Source: a virus
IMG/VR virus record: IMGVR_UViG_3300025141_000752
Coordinates: 1-23,901 of that record
Length of the DNA stretch: 23,901 nucleotides
Direction: 5' to 3' (one strand)
Positions within the stretch are counted from its first letter, which is position 1, and each line of letters starts with the position of its first letter. Made by a program: the position numbers and the translations under genes. The notes below the pieces were generated by a model, which saw only the letters and a list, made by a program, of their open reading frames with translations, made no database searches and was not told the DNA's origin. This document shows positions 1-7,067 of the stretch, piece after piece.

Positions 1-1
1 C

Positions 2-2113
2 GCTAGGTATAAAGATTTAGTTGCGGCTGGTGCGGGAAGTGCTACCGATGTTCCTGGAGTATTAGTGGATGGAAACTCCAATGTAGAATTAATAAACTTT
101 GCTGCGGCTGCCGAAGAGAATTCTCCGGGAAAAGGCAGAATTGCTTATGCTACCGATAACTCTTATCTTGCTTTAAGAGGAACTCACAATTCCGATACAG
201 TTTTATATCTGGATACCAGTACAACTCCTGGACCTCAATTTTCAAAACCAAGAGTTTGGTGTTCGTCTCCTGTGTGTGCGGATAATAACTCCACGGTAGA
301 ATTAACTGGTCCTACTAAGATTAGTCGATTTGGAGTAGGTGCGTTAGCGGATAACAATTCCGTTGTTAAGTTTACTACCCCTAATAATGGTGCCATTCCT
401 GAAGTAGTAAAGTATGGTCTTCTTGATAGTAGAAATCATACTCAGCTAGAAGTCCATTCTAATCGAGCATGTTTTGTTGCTAATAAAAATTCTGGAGTTG
501 TACTAGAGCATTTAGGAGGTTTTCCTTTTGGTTTTGTAAGCTCTATTAGCTCTCCGGGTACCGCAGTCCAACCTTCTTCGATTAACTTGAAGTATTCAGG
601 ACAATATCCTGGGGAAACTTATCAAACTTCCGCCCTTTGGTGGAGTTCAACCAGTGGGGCTTCGGTACGAGTATACCCTAATGCCTTCTCTCAAGTTACA
701 ACTACCGCCCTTGCGTCCTGTACGTCTGGAACTGGAAGAGCTCAAAGACAAGGACGACTTTTGTGGACAAACGGAACCGACCATCAGACGGAGAATATCG
801 CTAACGGAGGTATGGTTGGTCGAGCAGTTAACGGAAGTTACATAGATATTTTAGGAGTAAACTTTAAATTTGATGTAAATCATAAAAGCGTTTCTGGTGT
901 AGTATACAATCCCTCTAATCATGGGCGAGAAAACTACGGAGGAAATGGAGAATACGATGAGCCTGGAAATGATAACAGCGCTGATGGAGGAACTAGTGGA
1001 GGTTATTACGGTGGCTCAGGGGGAGGAACCGGCGGCGCAGGAGGAGAAGGAGAAGGCGGATTCGGACAAGGTGGACAATTCCAATATGACTTCTCTTCCG
1101 ATTGTTCTATGATGCCTGCTTCGAGCTTCGCAGGGGGAGGACAATATTTTGGAACCCGACTCTACATGTGGAATATCGCTGATACTTCCAGAATCAAAGC
1201 TCAAGACTTACTTGTTAATGGAAACAATCCTTTAACCGAATGTATGAGTAGGAATTACCACGGACCAAACGGAAAGTGGGGTAACGCTGTTGCTTTGGAT
1301 AACTTTGGCGCGTATGGAGCCGGGTCCAAATATGCTACCTATACTCCTGCCCAACCGGCAGCAGTTCAAGGTTATCAAAACTGGGGAATCTTCCGCTTAC
1401 TTCTTGGGCATAGAGGAGACTTAAAGACTTACTACGGTGTAAGTTCTGATATGTGGGGTAACAAACAAAATGACCCAGGTGGAGCCGCAATGATGGCGTC
1501 TGGGGGACACCAGTATACCTTTGGAAATGAAAAGGAGGGCTGGGCTCTAGACCAAATTAACGCTCAGGGATACCAATCTTTCTTCGGGCAAGGAAATGCT
1601 TTACCCGGAGCTTTAGCAAATGGTGCACAAGGAAGACGATACTTCACGCAGATGAACCGAGCAGCTCAAGATAGATGGAGTACTTCCGGCGCAGACTACG
1701 TACAAGGATGGGGTATGCCTGCAGGAAATGCAGGAAAGCCTTCGTATTATAATCCGGACTTGAATTACTACACTCCAGGAAGTTTTAGTCCGTACCAAAC
1801 CTCTGGGCAGGGATACAACCCTTATGTCTTAGACACTACAGTAGGACTTACCAATGTAACAGCTGCTCCTGCCTTCTCGGTTCCTCCGTTGCATGGCGAT
1901 TGGCAGGGTTATATGAGAAACTTCTTAGACGAGACGGCGTCTTGTGTTTTCCAAAATGCAAAACACTTGGCTTGTAGACAAATTGGAGGAGTTTCTATTT
2001 TTAGAAGTAACACTACTACGGGAGGAGAAGGGCGAGATGGTACATTCGCAACTGTAGATTTCAGTCCGGGAGTTAGGTCTCTAAATATATTTGACTTGGA
2101 TGCATTAGTATAA
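2..2113 (+). CDS. Virion appendage or baseplate protein, beta-helix and Gly-rich, 5' partial
   Basis: The frame is open from base 2, so the gene begins outside the window; the GTG at 65 is an internal codon, not a credible start. About 703 codons are visible. The N-terminal part (bases about 60-520) carries six degenerate turns built on Asn-Ser/Thr-x-Val/Leu-x-Leu/Phe, such as GNSNVEL, NNSTVEL, NNSVVKF and KNSGVVL, the pattern of a right-handed parallel beta-helix. A Gly-rich linker (bases about 940-1080) follows, then a long part rich in Tyr, Asn, Gly and Trp with no recognisable domain. Such composition is typical of phage fibre, spike or baseplate-periphery proteins. The stop overlaps the next start by one base (TAATG), so the two are probably co-translated. 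No receptor-binding or enzymatic motif was recognised. The structural role is inferred from fold-like repeats and context. Confidence 0.6.
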   Translation, partial: ARYKDLVAAGAGSATDVPGVLVDGNSNVELINFAAAAEENSPGKGRIAYATDNSYLALRGTHNSDTVLYLDTSTTPGPQFSKPRVWCSSPVCADNNSTVELTGPTKISRFGVGALADNNSVVKFTTPNNGAIPEVVKYGLLDSRNHTQLEVHSNRACFVANKNSGVVLEHLGGFPFGFVSSISSPGTAVQPSSINLKYSGQYPGETYQTSALWWSSTSGASVRVYPNAFSQVTTTALASCTSGTGRAQRQGRLLWTNGTDHQTENIANGGMVGRAVNGSYIDILGVNFKFDVNHKSVSGVVYNPSNHGRENYGGNGEYDEPGNDNSADGGTSGGYYGGSGGGTGGAGGEGEGGFGQGGQFQYDFSSDCSMMPASSFAGGGQYFGTRLYMWNIADTSRIKAQDLLVNGNNPLTECMSRNYHGPNGKWGNAVALDNFGAYGAGSKYATYTPAQPAAVQGYQNWGIFRLLLGHRGDLKTYYGVSSDMWGNKQNDPGGAAMMASGGHQYTFGNEKEGWALDQINAQGYQSFFGQGNALPGALANGAQGRRYFTQMNRAAQDRWSTSGADYVQGWGMPAGNAGKPSYYNPDLNYYTPGSFSPYQTSGQGYNPYVLDTTVGLTNVTAAPAFSVPPLHGDWQGYMRNFLDETASCVFQNAKHLACRQIGGVSIFRSNTTTGGEGRDGTFATVDFSPGVRSLNIFDLDALV

Positions 2114-3732
2114 TGAGTGATAACAAAATTAATAAAAATATTAGGTATTATTTACCGAATGACCCATACTATTATGAGGTCGATAATCTCCCTATTAAAG
2201 ATTTAATAGATAATGATGACCGTCTCCAAATCCAACTAGACCAACTGAAAGCTCAGTTTGATGTTGTTCAAGGTAGGAGTACTTTTGGGGAATTAAAACC
2301 CTCTGTACAGACAGGAAATCCAGGTCGTGTTTTTGTAAATCCTGGTAATTTTTTGGCTAGGGTTGATTCAGGTTCAGACAGATACACAGGTCTTCAAGAA
2401 ACGAGGGATACATCCTATCTCTCAGACCCAACAGGAGAGAATTCAGTAAATACGATAGACATCGAGTCTGAAGCTCAAGACATCGCGGGAGGTACTGCAC
2501 GTACTGCGCTTGTCAGACTTTATAAAAATGCAGATGGAACTATTCCTAGTGTCGCTATTTCAGAAGGTACTATTGAGGATTATCCAATGGATGCGAACTC
2601 AATTCCCCCTGCATATCGTCTTGATTTGGTATATGTTAAAGGTACTAAAGCAGAAGACCAAGACGGAGGACCTGAAACAGGTACAACATTAGGTGTTGTT
2701 CGTGGTGCTTATTTTATTAAAGGGTCTGGCGGAGCTTCTGGACGTTCTGGTAGTCTGCTGAATCGAGATGATAAAACGATGATTCAAGAAGTAACGGATG
2801 TTCCACCGGAGTTAATCGAAGCTAAGGTAAACCCGGCAGACGGAAAGCCTTTATTCACTACAGTGCCTACTCCCGACTTAGTAAATAAGTCCAACTCTAC
2901 AATGACGCCAATTTCAATGGGGAACGGAACATCAATTGATAAGAATGATTTATCACAATATCTTGCCTCTAATGAAGACAGCTCTATGGGGTGTCCTATT
3001 GCTTACGTCCTAGTTCCTTTTAATTACATTGCAGGAACACCTATCCCTGAAGTAAATTTAATTGATATTCGTCCGTTTTTTAGAACAAATGAGCTTACGT
3101 TACCTGAAAGGCAGGCAATAGCTACTGCGGACACTCCTAGTATTGTAAATCCTTTTATGACGGCAAAGAGTGTGGTGAAAAAATTTGGTAGTGAAGTAAA
3201 CCGAACCGCGTCAGCTCCGGTTATTCAAACTCAAATTAATACCATAACCGCAAACATAGATACTTTGCAAGAACAAGTAAATAATATTCCTATTGTAGGA
3301 GAGCAAACCGTAGGAACAAGTGTACATTGGCTTGATACTCCTAAAGCAATCTTCACCAATGCGGGAAGCACACATCCTGCTCCTAAACCATACAACATAA
3401 GCAATTTACCTATACCTAATCCAGAACTGGTAACCAATATTATATTCTCCTGGGTAGGACTCATGAACTATCCTGACGGCGGAGGATGGGAAGATGGTAC
3501 GGGGGTACTCGAGATGGGAGCTCCAGGAAAACTGATGTTTAAGGCTGGTGCCGCAAGGTCTTCAGGCAAACAAGACGAAGCTGGCGCTGGTGGTGGTGGG
3601 CAGTGGTGCCCAACAGGTACGAACTCTGAGGGAGTGAATCAATTTTTATACCAAATAACTCACTCATTTCCGCAAGGGTGCTACCTGTGGGTTGTCGGAT
3701 ACACTACTGGAGTTGCAATAGAACTTAGCTAA
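2113..3732 (+). CDS. Virion structural protein, probably tail or baseplate associated
   Basis: This 539-residue protein starts in the TAATG overlap with the preceding structural gene. The N-terminus has an aromatic patch (YYLPNDPYYYEVDNLPIKDL) followed by a short helical stretch (residues about 30-50) that could drive oligomerisation or docking; similar YEVDNLP-type N-termini occur, as I recall, in structural proteins of T4-type marine myoviruses. The middle looks beta-rich. A Gln/Asn-rich predicted helix (about 370-395) precedes a C-terminal domain with a Gly run (AGAGGGGQW) and Trp/Tyr-rich strands, which resembles a compact tip domain of the collagen or fibre-knob kind. No enzymatic motif is visible. 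Position next to another appendage-like gene supports a fibre or baseplate role, but the exact component is unknown. Confidence 0.55.
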   Translation: MSDNKINKNIRYYLPNDPYYYEVDNLPIKDLIDNDDRLQIQLDQLKAQFDVVQGRSTFGELKPSVQTGNPGRVFVNPGNFLARVDSGSDRYTGLQETRDTSYLSDPTGENSVNTIDIESEAQDIAGGTARTALVRLYKNADGTIPSVAISEGTIEDYPMDANSIPPAYRLDLVYVKGTKAEDQDGGPETGTTLGVVRGAYFIKGSGGASGRSGSLLNRDDKTMIQEVTDVPPELIEAKVNPADGKPLFTTVPTPDLVNKSNSTMTPISMGNGTSIDKNDLSQYLASNEDSSMGCPIAYVLVPFNYIAGTPIPEVNLIDIRPFFRTNELTLPERQAIATADTPSIVNPFMTAKSVVKKFGSEVNRTASAPVIQTQINTITANIDTLQEQVNNIPIVGEQTVGTSVHWLDTPKAIFTNAGSTHPAPKPYNISNLPIPNPELVTNIIFSWVGLMNYPDGGGWEDGTGVLEMGAPGKLMFKAGAARSSGKQDEAGAGGGGQWCPTGTNSEGVNQFLYQITHSFPQGCYLWVVGYTTGVAIELS

Positions 3733-3761
3733 TTAAAATACTAAGTAAATAAAAATTAAGC

Positions 3762-3772
3762 CTATATAAAAT
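3762..3772 (+). promoter_or_regulatory. Candidate late promoter core (ATATAA type)
   Basis: CTATATAAAAT lies in the 41-base gap before the lipoprotein-to-protease operon. It shares the ATATAA core with the gaps at 6409, 10437 and 13148 and with ATATAC at 8735, all in front of structural operons. T4-type late promoters use TATAAATA, and a gp55-like sigma gene is present in the window. The element ends one base before the ATG at 3774, so T4-like geometry would put the transcript start at or past the annotated start codon. Function is inferred. Confidence 0.35.
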
Positions 3773-3773
3773 C

Positions 3774-3986
3774 ATGTGGAAAACAATACTAAGTAACGTT
3801 AACTCTCTCATCCTGGCAAACTGGAAATCTTTATTCATGTTTGTATTGGGTGCCCTCGCTGGAGTATTTCTTTTGTCTTGCTCGGCGCTTAATAGCGCTG
3901 TAGACGCAACACAAGAAGTACTTACAGATGCTGTTGAATACGTAAGTGGTTCTGAGGAAGAAGCAGAAGTCTCTACGGAAGAGTAA
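3774..3986 (+). CDS. Small membrane protein with lipobox-like cysteine
   Basis: This 70-residue protein has a 15-residue hydrophobic segment (about 22-36) ending in LLSC followed by a small, very acidic tail (GSEEEAEVSTEE). It could be a one-pass membrane protein or a lipoprotein, since LLSC resembles a lipobox, although about 20 residues precede the hydrophobic core and few of them are positive. It sits one base before a second lipoprotein gene. An adjacent pair of small membrane/lipoproteins recalls two-gene spanins, but no endolysin or holin is next to it and it is embedded in virion genes. No Shine-Dalgarno precedes the ATG; a TATA-like element lies directly upstream. An internal start at Met22 cannot be excluded. 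Confidence 0.55.
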   Translation: MWKTILSNVNSLILANWKSLFMFVLGALAGVFLLSCSALNSAVDATQEVLTDAVEYVSGSEEEAEVSTEE

Positions 3987-3987
3987 G

Positions 3988-4560
3988 ATGAAGCGAGTAG
4001 CAGACCTTCTGCTATTAATAACTTTAACCGGTTGTTCTACCCTTGCACCAATTGCAGGTGGAGCAACTGGTGCAGCTATTGGAGCTGCTGTTGCAGGTCC
4101 TGGGGGAGCCGCCCTTGGTGGAGCGGGAGGAGTTGCAGCTGCACAAATGGCTTACCCTAATGAACAGGTGGATACTACTGTAGCTCTTGCTGCAGCAAAA
4201 CAAGGGAAACCCGCACCCGGAACCGTTGCCTCCACAATCCACGAAACCAAAGGGTTAGTGTGGGATTTAGGTTGGATGTATTTACTTATTTTTGTATTTG
4301 TTCCACTTCTCTCGAAGAGAGGTAGAGGATGGGTTAAGAAGTTTGCAACTATACACAATACTGTGTCCCAAAAAGATATTGAGGCTAGGGATGAAGCCCA
4401 AGATGTAGAGATATCAGGATTAAAAGCCCAGATTAACTCTCTTCAAAAAACAAAAAAAGAAGTGGGTTTCCAAAACGCAAGACTAGATAACTTAGAATCA
4501 ATAATAAAGACAACTCCAACCGGAGCAGAACGTCTTTTAAATGAGGAGAAAAAATCATGA
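3988..4560 (+). CDS. Lipoprotein with glycine-zipper segment and C-terminal coiled coil
   Basis: The ATG at 3988 is chosen because it follows the previous stop by one base and starts a clear type II signal peptide, MKRVADLLLLITLTGC, with cysteine at residue 16. The open frame extends 14 codons further up (to 3946), but that stretch is Lys-rich and overlaps the previous gene. The 190-residue product continues with a Gly/Ala-rich glycine-zipper-like hairpin (about residues 22-50), a hydrophobic membrane segment (about 90-107, WMYLLIFVFVPLL) and a charged helical C-terminus likely to form a coiled coil. Location is the envelope of the infected cell or, less likely, the virion. The stop overlaps the next start (ATGA). 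Possible roles are lysis (spanin-like), superinfection exclusion or membrane assembly of the prohead; the sequence does not decide between them. Confidence 0.6.
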   Translation: MKRVADLLLLITLTGCSTLAPIAGGATGAAIGAAVAGPGGAALGGAGGVAAAQMAYPNEQVDTTVALAAAKQGKPAPGTVASTIHETKGLVWDLGWMYLLIFVFVPLLSKRGRGWVKKFATIHNTVSQKDIEARDEAQDVEISGLKAQINSLQKTKKEVGFQNARLDNLESIIKTTPTGAERLLNEEKKS

Positions 4561-5081
4561 AATATATGTCCGCAGAAAAAAATCATCTAGGAATTAAAGG
4601 TGTTCCTCAAAGCTTTGCCAATGTTATTATGGAAGGCTTAGGCGCTGAGCCTGTTGGAGAAGCCGAGGTTCCTGCTCTTTACGAAAACGATGGTATGGTT
4701 TTCGGTCTTGAAGAAACAGTCTATGAGCACGACGACTACATGTTCGTTAAGCTATCAGAACTTTCTGATTCAGCATTTACTAACATTCAAGAATCTCAAG
4801 CTGCTATTACAGAGAACGTTAATTTTAACGATGCTGAGTATGGGTTGTCCGAGGATATTTTCGAAATTGAAGGTGAGTACTATGTAGGACTTACTGAGTC
4901 AGTTGAGGAAGAGGAAGAAGACGACACTATCCTTACAGTAGAAGGAACAGATTACTTGGTGGTTGAGAATGATGAAGACTCAGACTTTATCGCTTACTTA
5001 GCTGAAGGCGACGAAGGAGAATTTTCTATCGTAGATGCCGATGACGAGTACGAATACGCTTTATACGTTAAGGAGCTGTAA
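4557..5081 (+). CDS. Acidic repeat protein upstream of the prohead protease
   Basis: This 174-residue protein is strongly acidic, including a run of Glu/Asp at residues 116-123. The start is supported by AGGAG at 4544-4548, eight bases before the ATG, and by the ATGA overlap with the preceding gene. Two ungapped 20-residue units align: residues 49-68 and 95-114, both (F/Y)GLxE-x-(V/I)-(Y/F)-E...V-x-L-(S/T)-E. Two looser units follow around 123-137 and 156-173, giving four short beta-rich repeats. I do not recognise a family. In T4 the very acidic gp67 and then gp68 precede protease gp21 in the same order, so a prohead core or internal protein is a reasonable positional guess, without visible homology. 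Confidence 0.6.
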   Translation: MKYMSAEKNHLGIKGVPQSFANVIMEGLGAEPVGEAEVPALYENDGMVFGLEETVYEHDDYMFVKLSELSDSAFTNIQESQAAITENVNFNDAEYGLSEDIFEIEGEYYVGLTESVEEEEEDDTILTVEGTDYLVVENDEDSDFIAYLAEGDEGEFSIVDADDEYEYALYVKEL

Positions 5082-5767
5082 TGAGTAAGGGGTTAGGTGA
5101 TATCGCTCACGATATACTCGGGAGATATGGGGTATCGGATGAAAACGGGAATGTTCAGGCATTCCCGGCTCAAAGTATTAATGAACACCAAACCTCACAC
5201 GCCCCTCCTTCTATGCCTCCTTCTACCAGTGTAGGAGGAACCCCAGTTCACGAGGCACTTCCCCCAATGGATGATTCTTTTCGGGATATGTTCATTAAGG
5301 ACTCTCTTATAGCTGAGGGAAAAATGAAGGACTTAAGTATTAGGGCTGAGGAGGGGGACAAGAAGGCACAACAAACTCTTGATAATCTAAATAGTCTTGA
5401 TTACGATGTCCATTCTCCTATTAAAAAGAAGCGAAAGAAAAAATTAACAAAGGAAGAATTAGAAGTTTTGAAGGCTGCTCATCACATCTTACAAGAGATG
5501 ACTACAGTAGGGATGATTGGCGTTAATATGGGAGGAGCCGGAGGAGTTGGTCCTTCCCCGAGCTATAAGTACCCGGGAATAGACCTTCCGAGCAAAAAGA
5601 AAAAAAAGAAGCCAAAGAAAAAACAATTAAATACTGAATCCCATGTTACACAAGGAGACCCTATGTTTTCCAAAGCATGGAATTCAGGGATTATTACCAA
5701 GGTGCCGGATAAAAAGACTATGTACTTTACTGGTAAGCCTCAAAAAATAAAAAGGAGAAAAAAATGA
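5081..5767 (+). CDS. Lysine-rich protein upstream of the prohead protease
   Basis: This 228-residue protein starts one base inside the previous stop, with AGGAG at 5071-5075. A Pro/Ser-rich linker (about residues 35-60) separates a short N-terminal region from a helical section. Two Lys/Arg clusters (about 112-121 and 174-185) flank a helix and a Gly-rich turn, and the C-terminus ends in KRRKK. Such polybasic tracts suggest DNA or membrane contact, or neutralisation of the acidic partner encoded just before it. Its place directly before the protease, with a four-base ATGA overlap, matches T4 gp68, a prohead core protein. No homology to gp68 can be shown from reading alone, so the role is inferred from position and charge. 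Confidence 0.6.
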   Translation: MSKGLGDIAHDILGRYGVSDENGNVQAFPAQSINEHQTSHAPPSMPPSTSVGGTPVHEALPPMDDSFRDMFIKDSLIAEGKMKDLSIRAEEGDKKAQQTLDNLNSLDYDVHSPIKKKRKKKLTKEELEVLKAAHHILQEMTTVGMIGVNMGGAGGVGPSPSYKYPGIDLPSKKKKKKPKKKQLNTESHVTQGDPMFSKAWNSGIITKVPDKKTMYFTGKPQKIKRRKK

Positions 5768-6375
5768 GTTTACTTAGAGATTATTATGGCTTTGGAAATG
5801 TGCAAATCATTAGCGAAGCGCGTGGCAATGGGAATATGAAAGTTCGTGGCTTGTTTCAAGAAGCGGAAAAGCCAAACGGAAACAAAAGAGTTTACCGAAA
5901 AGATACTCTAAGACGTGAGGTAGAGCGACTTCAATGCATGATTGGAGAACGTAGACTTGTAGGAGAACTAGACCACCCGTCTAACGAAGTTGTACACTTA
6001 GCTAATGCTTCTCATTTGATTACAGGACTTCATATGGATGGTAATCAAGTTATTGGAGAAGCCGAAATTCTTAACACCCCTGCAGGAAAAGTTCTACAAG
6101 AACTTATTAAATCAGGAGTAAAAATTGGAATTTCTTCTAGAGGTACTGGAACCCTTACTCCTATTGTAGGAGAGAGCACCTTACAGGTGGGAGATAATCT
6201 GAGAATGATTACTTGGGATATGGTATCGGACCCTTCTTGCCAAGGAGCTTTTCCTTCCTTGCAAGAAAATAGATTAATGGCAGAACAGAGGGAAAATATT
6301 GTCGGTGAGATTGAACATCTCAAAGCCGAAAAAGTTTTTTTAGCTGCGTTAAAGAAAGGATTAAACAAAAAATAA
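5764..6375 (+). CDS. 21: Prohead core maturation protease, gp21-like
   Basis: This 203-residue protein shows the signature of the T4 gp21 / herpesvirus assemblin-like serine protease family. GELDHP (residues 67-72) supplies the catalytic His71, GISSRG (122-127) the nucleophile Ser124 or Ser125, and WDMVSDPSCQGA (151-162) the conserved closing strand. It digests scaffold and trims capsid protein inside the prohead before DNA packaging. The start is fixed by AGGAG at 5753-5757 and the ATGA overlap with the lysine-rich gene. It is directly followed by scaffold and capsid genes, the T4 order. The Lys-rich C-terminus after about residue 170 may be a self-cleaved tail. Length is close to T4 gp21 (212). 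Confidence 0.92.
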   Translation: MSLLRDYYGFGNVQIISEARGNGNMKVRGLFQEAEKPNGNKRVYRKDTLRREVERLQCMIGERRLVGELDHPSNEVVHLANASHLITGLHMDGNQVIGEAEILNTPAGKVLQELIKSGVKIGISSRGTGTLTPIVGESTLQVGDNLRMITWDMVSDPSCQGAFPSLQENRLMAEQRENIVGEIEHLKAEKVFLAALKKGLNKK

Positions 6376-6408
6376 TTTTTTTTTGGCATTTACGCTTAAA
6401 ACAAGTAG

Positions 6409-6420
6409 ATAAGATATAAG
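6409..6420 (+). promoter_or_regulatory. Candidate late promoter core, copy 1 of ATAAGATATAAG
   Basis: ATAAGATATAAG recurs exactly at 10437-10448, each time in a gap of about 55 bases before a head or tail operon. It contains the ATATAA core shared with three other structural gaps. The Shine-Dalgarno GAGGA of the scaffold gene starts at its last base. A 12-base exact repeat confined to two analogous gaps suggests regulation, probably late transcription; experimental support is absent. Confidence 0.45.
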
Positions 6421-6429
6421 AGGAACCTT

Positions 6430-7062
6430 ATGCAGAATAATATTGATAAAATTGTAGGCACTTTAACTGAAGGACTTTCAGAACAAAGTGTTGAAGAAGT
6501 ATGTACCCTGGTAAACGAAGTCGTAGAGGAACGAGTTCAAGATGAAGTTAAGCTTCTTGAAGCAAAAGTAAGTTCCTTTTTACGTCTTAAGTTGGATGAG
6601 TTAAAGAGTGTAGCTCGTAAAGAATTTGAAGCTGAAAGCGAGAACGTGAAAGCTTTGAAAATTTACGAAGCTGTGAAGACTCTAGTCTCTACAGACATCA
6701 ACCACGAGGACATGAACACCGCTCTTGGCGAATACGAGAATAAAATTGAGGATTTAGAAGATTCTATCTCTTCAATGAACGAAGCTCTCAATATCGCGGT
6801 ACAAGAGAACACCCTTCTTGAAGACAAAGTAGACCGTCTACAAGAAGACAATGCGGAGCTACATGAAAGTAATCAAAACCTTCATGAGCATTCTCAAGTT
6901 TTAGAAGAAAGAGGTTCTCTTCCTTTTAAATCTTCAGAATCCGCTGTAGTAATCACTAATGACCCGGACCGCAAGGTACTCTCCGAACAGGCAACTGGCA
7001 ATCAGTTCCTTTCTGAGGATGTTATTAGACTCTCACAGTTAATAAACGAAAGGAGTAAGTAA
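6430..7062 (+). CDS. 22: Prohead scaffolding protein, gp22-like
   Basis: This 210-residue, charged, almost wholly helical protein has a long coiled coil (about residues 95-165, heptads around IEDLEDSISSMNEAL and LLEDKVDRLQEDNAEL). It lies between the gp21-like protease and the gp23-like capsid gene, the T4 position of the gp22 scaffold. It would form the prohead core around which capsid protein assembles and would be degraded by the protease. Several Leu/Ile-x-Glu sites, the T4 gp21 cleavage pattern, occur, for example LSE at about residues 185 and 195. GAGGA at 6420-6424 precedes the ATG. Identification rests on composition and position more than on conserved residues. Confidence 0.8.
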   Translation: MQNNIDKIVGTLTEGLSEQSVEEVCTLVNEVVEERVQDEVKLLEAKVSSFLRLKLDELKSVARKEFEAESENVKALKIYEAVKTLVSTDINHEDMNTALGEYENKIEDLEDSISSMNEALNIAVQENTLLEDKVDRLQEDNAELHESNQNLHEHSQVLEERGSLPFKSSESAVVITNDPDRKVLSEQATGNQFLSEDVIRLSQLINERSK

Positions 7063-7067
7063 AAGAA

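Noticed and set aside
65-67. GTG as start codon of the first gene
   Set aside because: The frame is open to the window edge at base 2 with the same repeat-like composition, and no ribosome binding site precedes the GTG.
3231-3464. Minus-strand reading frames inside virion genes (this and similar ones, for example 9812-10150, 6045-6389, 22886-23188)
   Set aside because: They lie opposite well-supported plus-strand genes, have no ribosome binding site or family pattern, and read as Ser/Leu-rich shadow translations.
3946-3987. Upstream start for the second lipoprotein
   Set aside because: The 14 extra codons overlap the previous gene and would put a Lys-rich extension before a clean type II signal peptide that starts at 3988.
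3774-4560. Firm spanin assignment to the two lipoproteins
   Set aside because: The first is not a typical inner-membrane spanin with a periplasmic coiled coil, and no lysis cassette is nearby.
6383-6420. Host sigma-70 promoter from TTGGCA and TAAGAT before the scaffold gene
   Set aside because: The spacing is 21 bases, well outside the usual 16-18, and the exact 12-mer repeat explains the region better.
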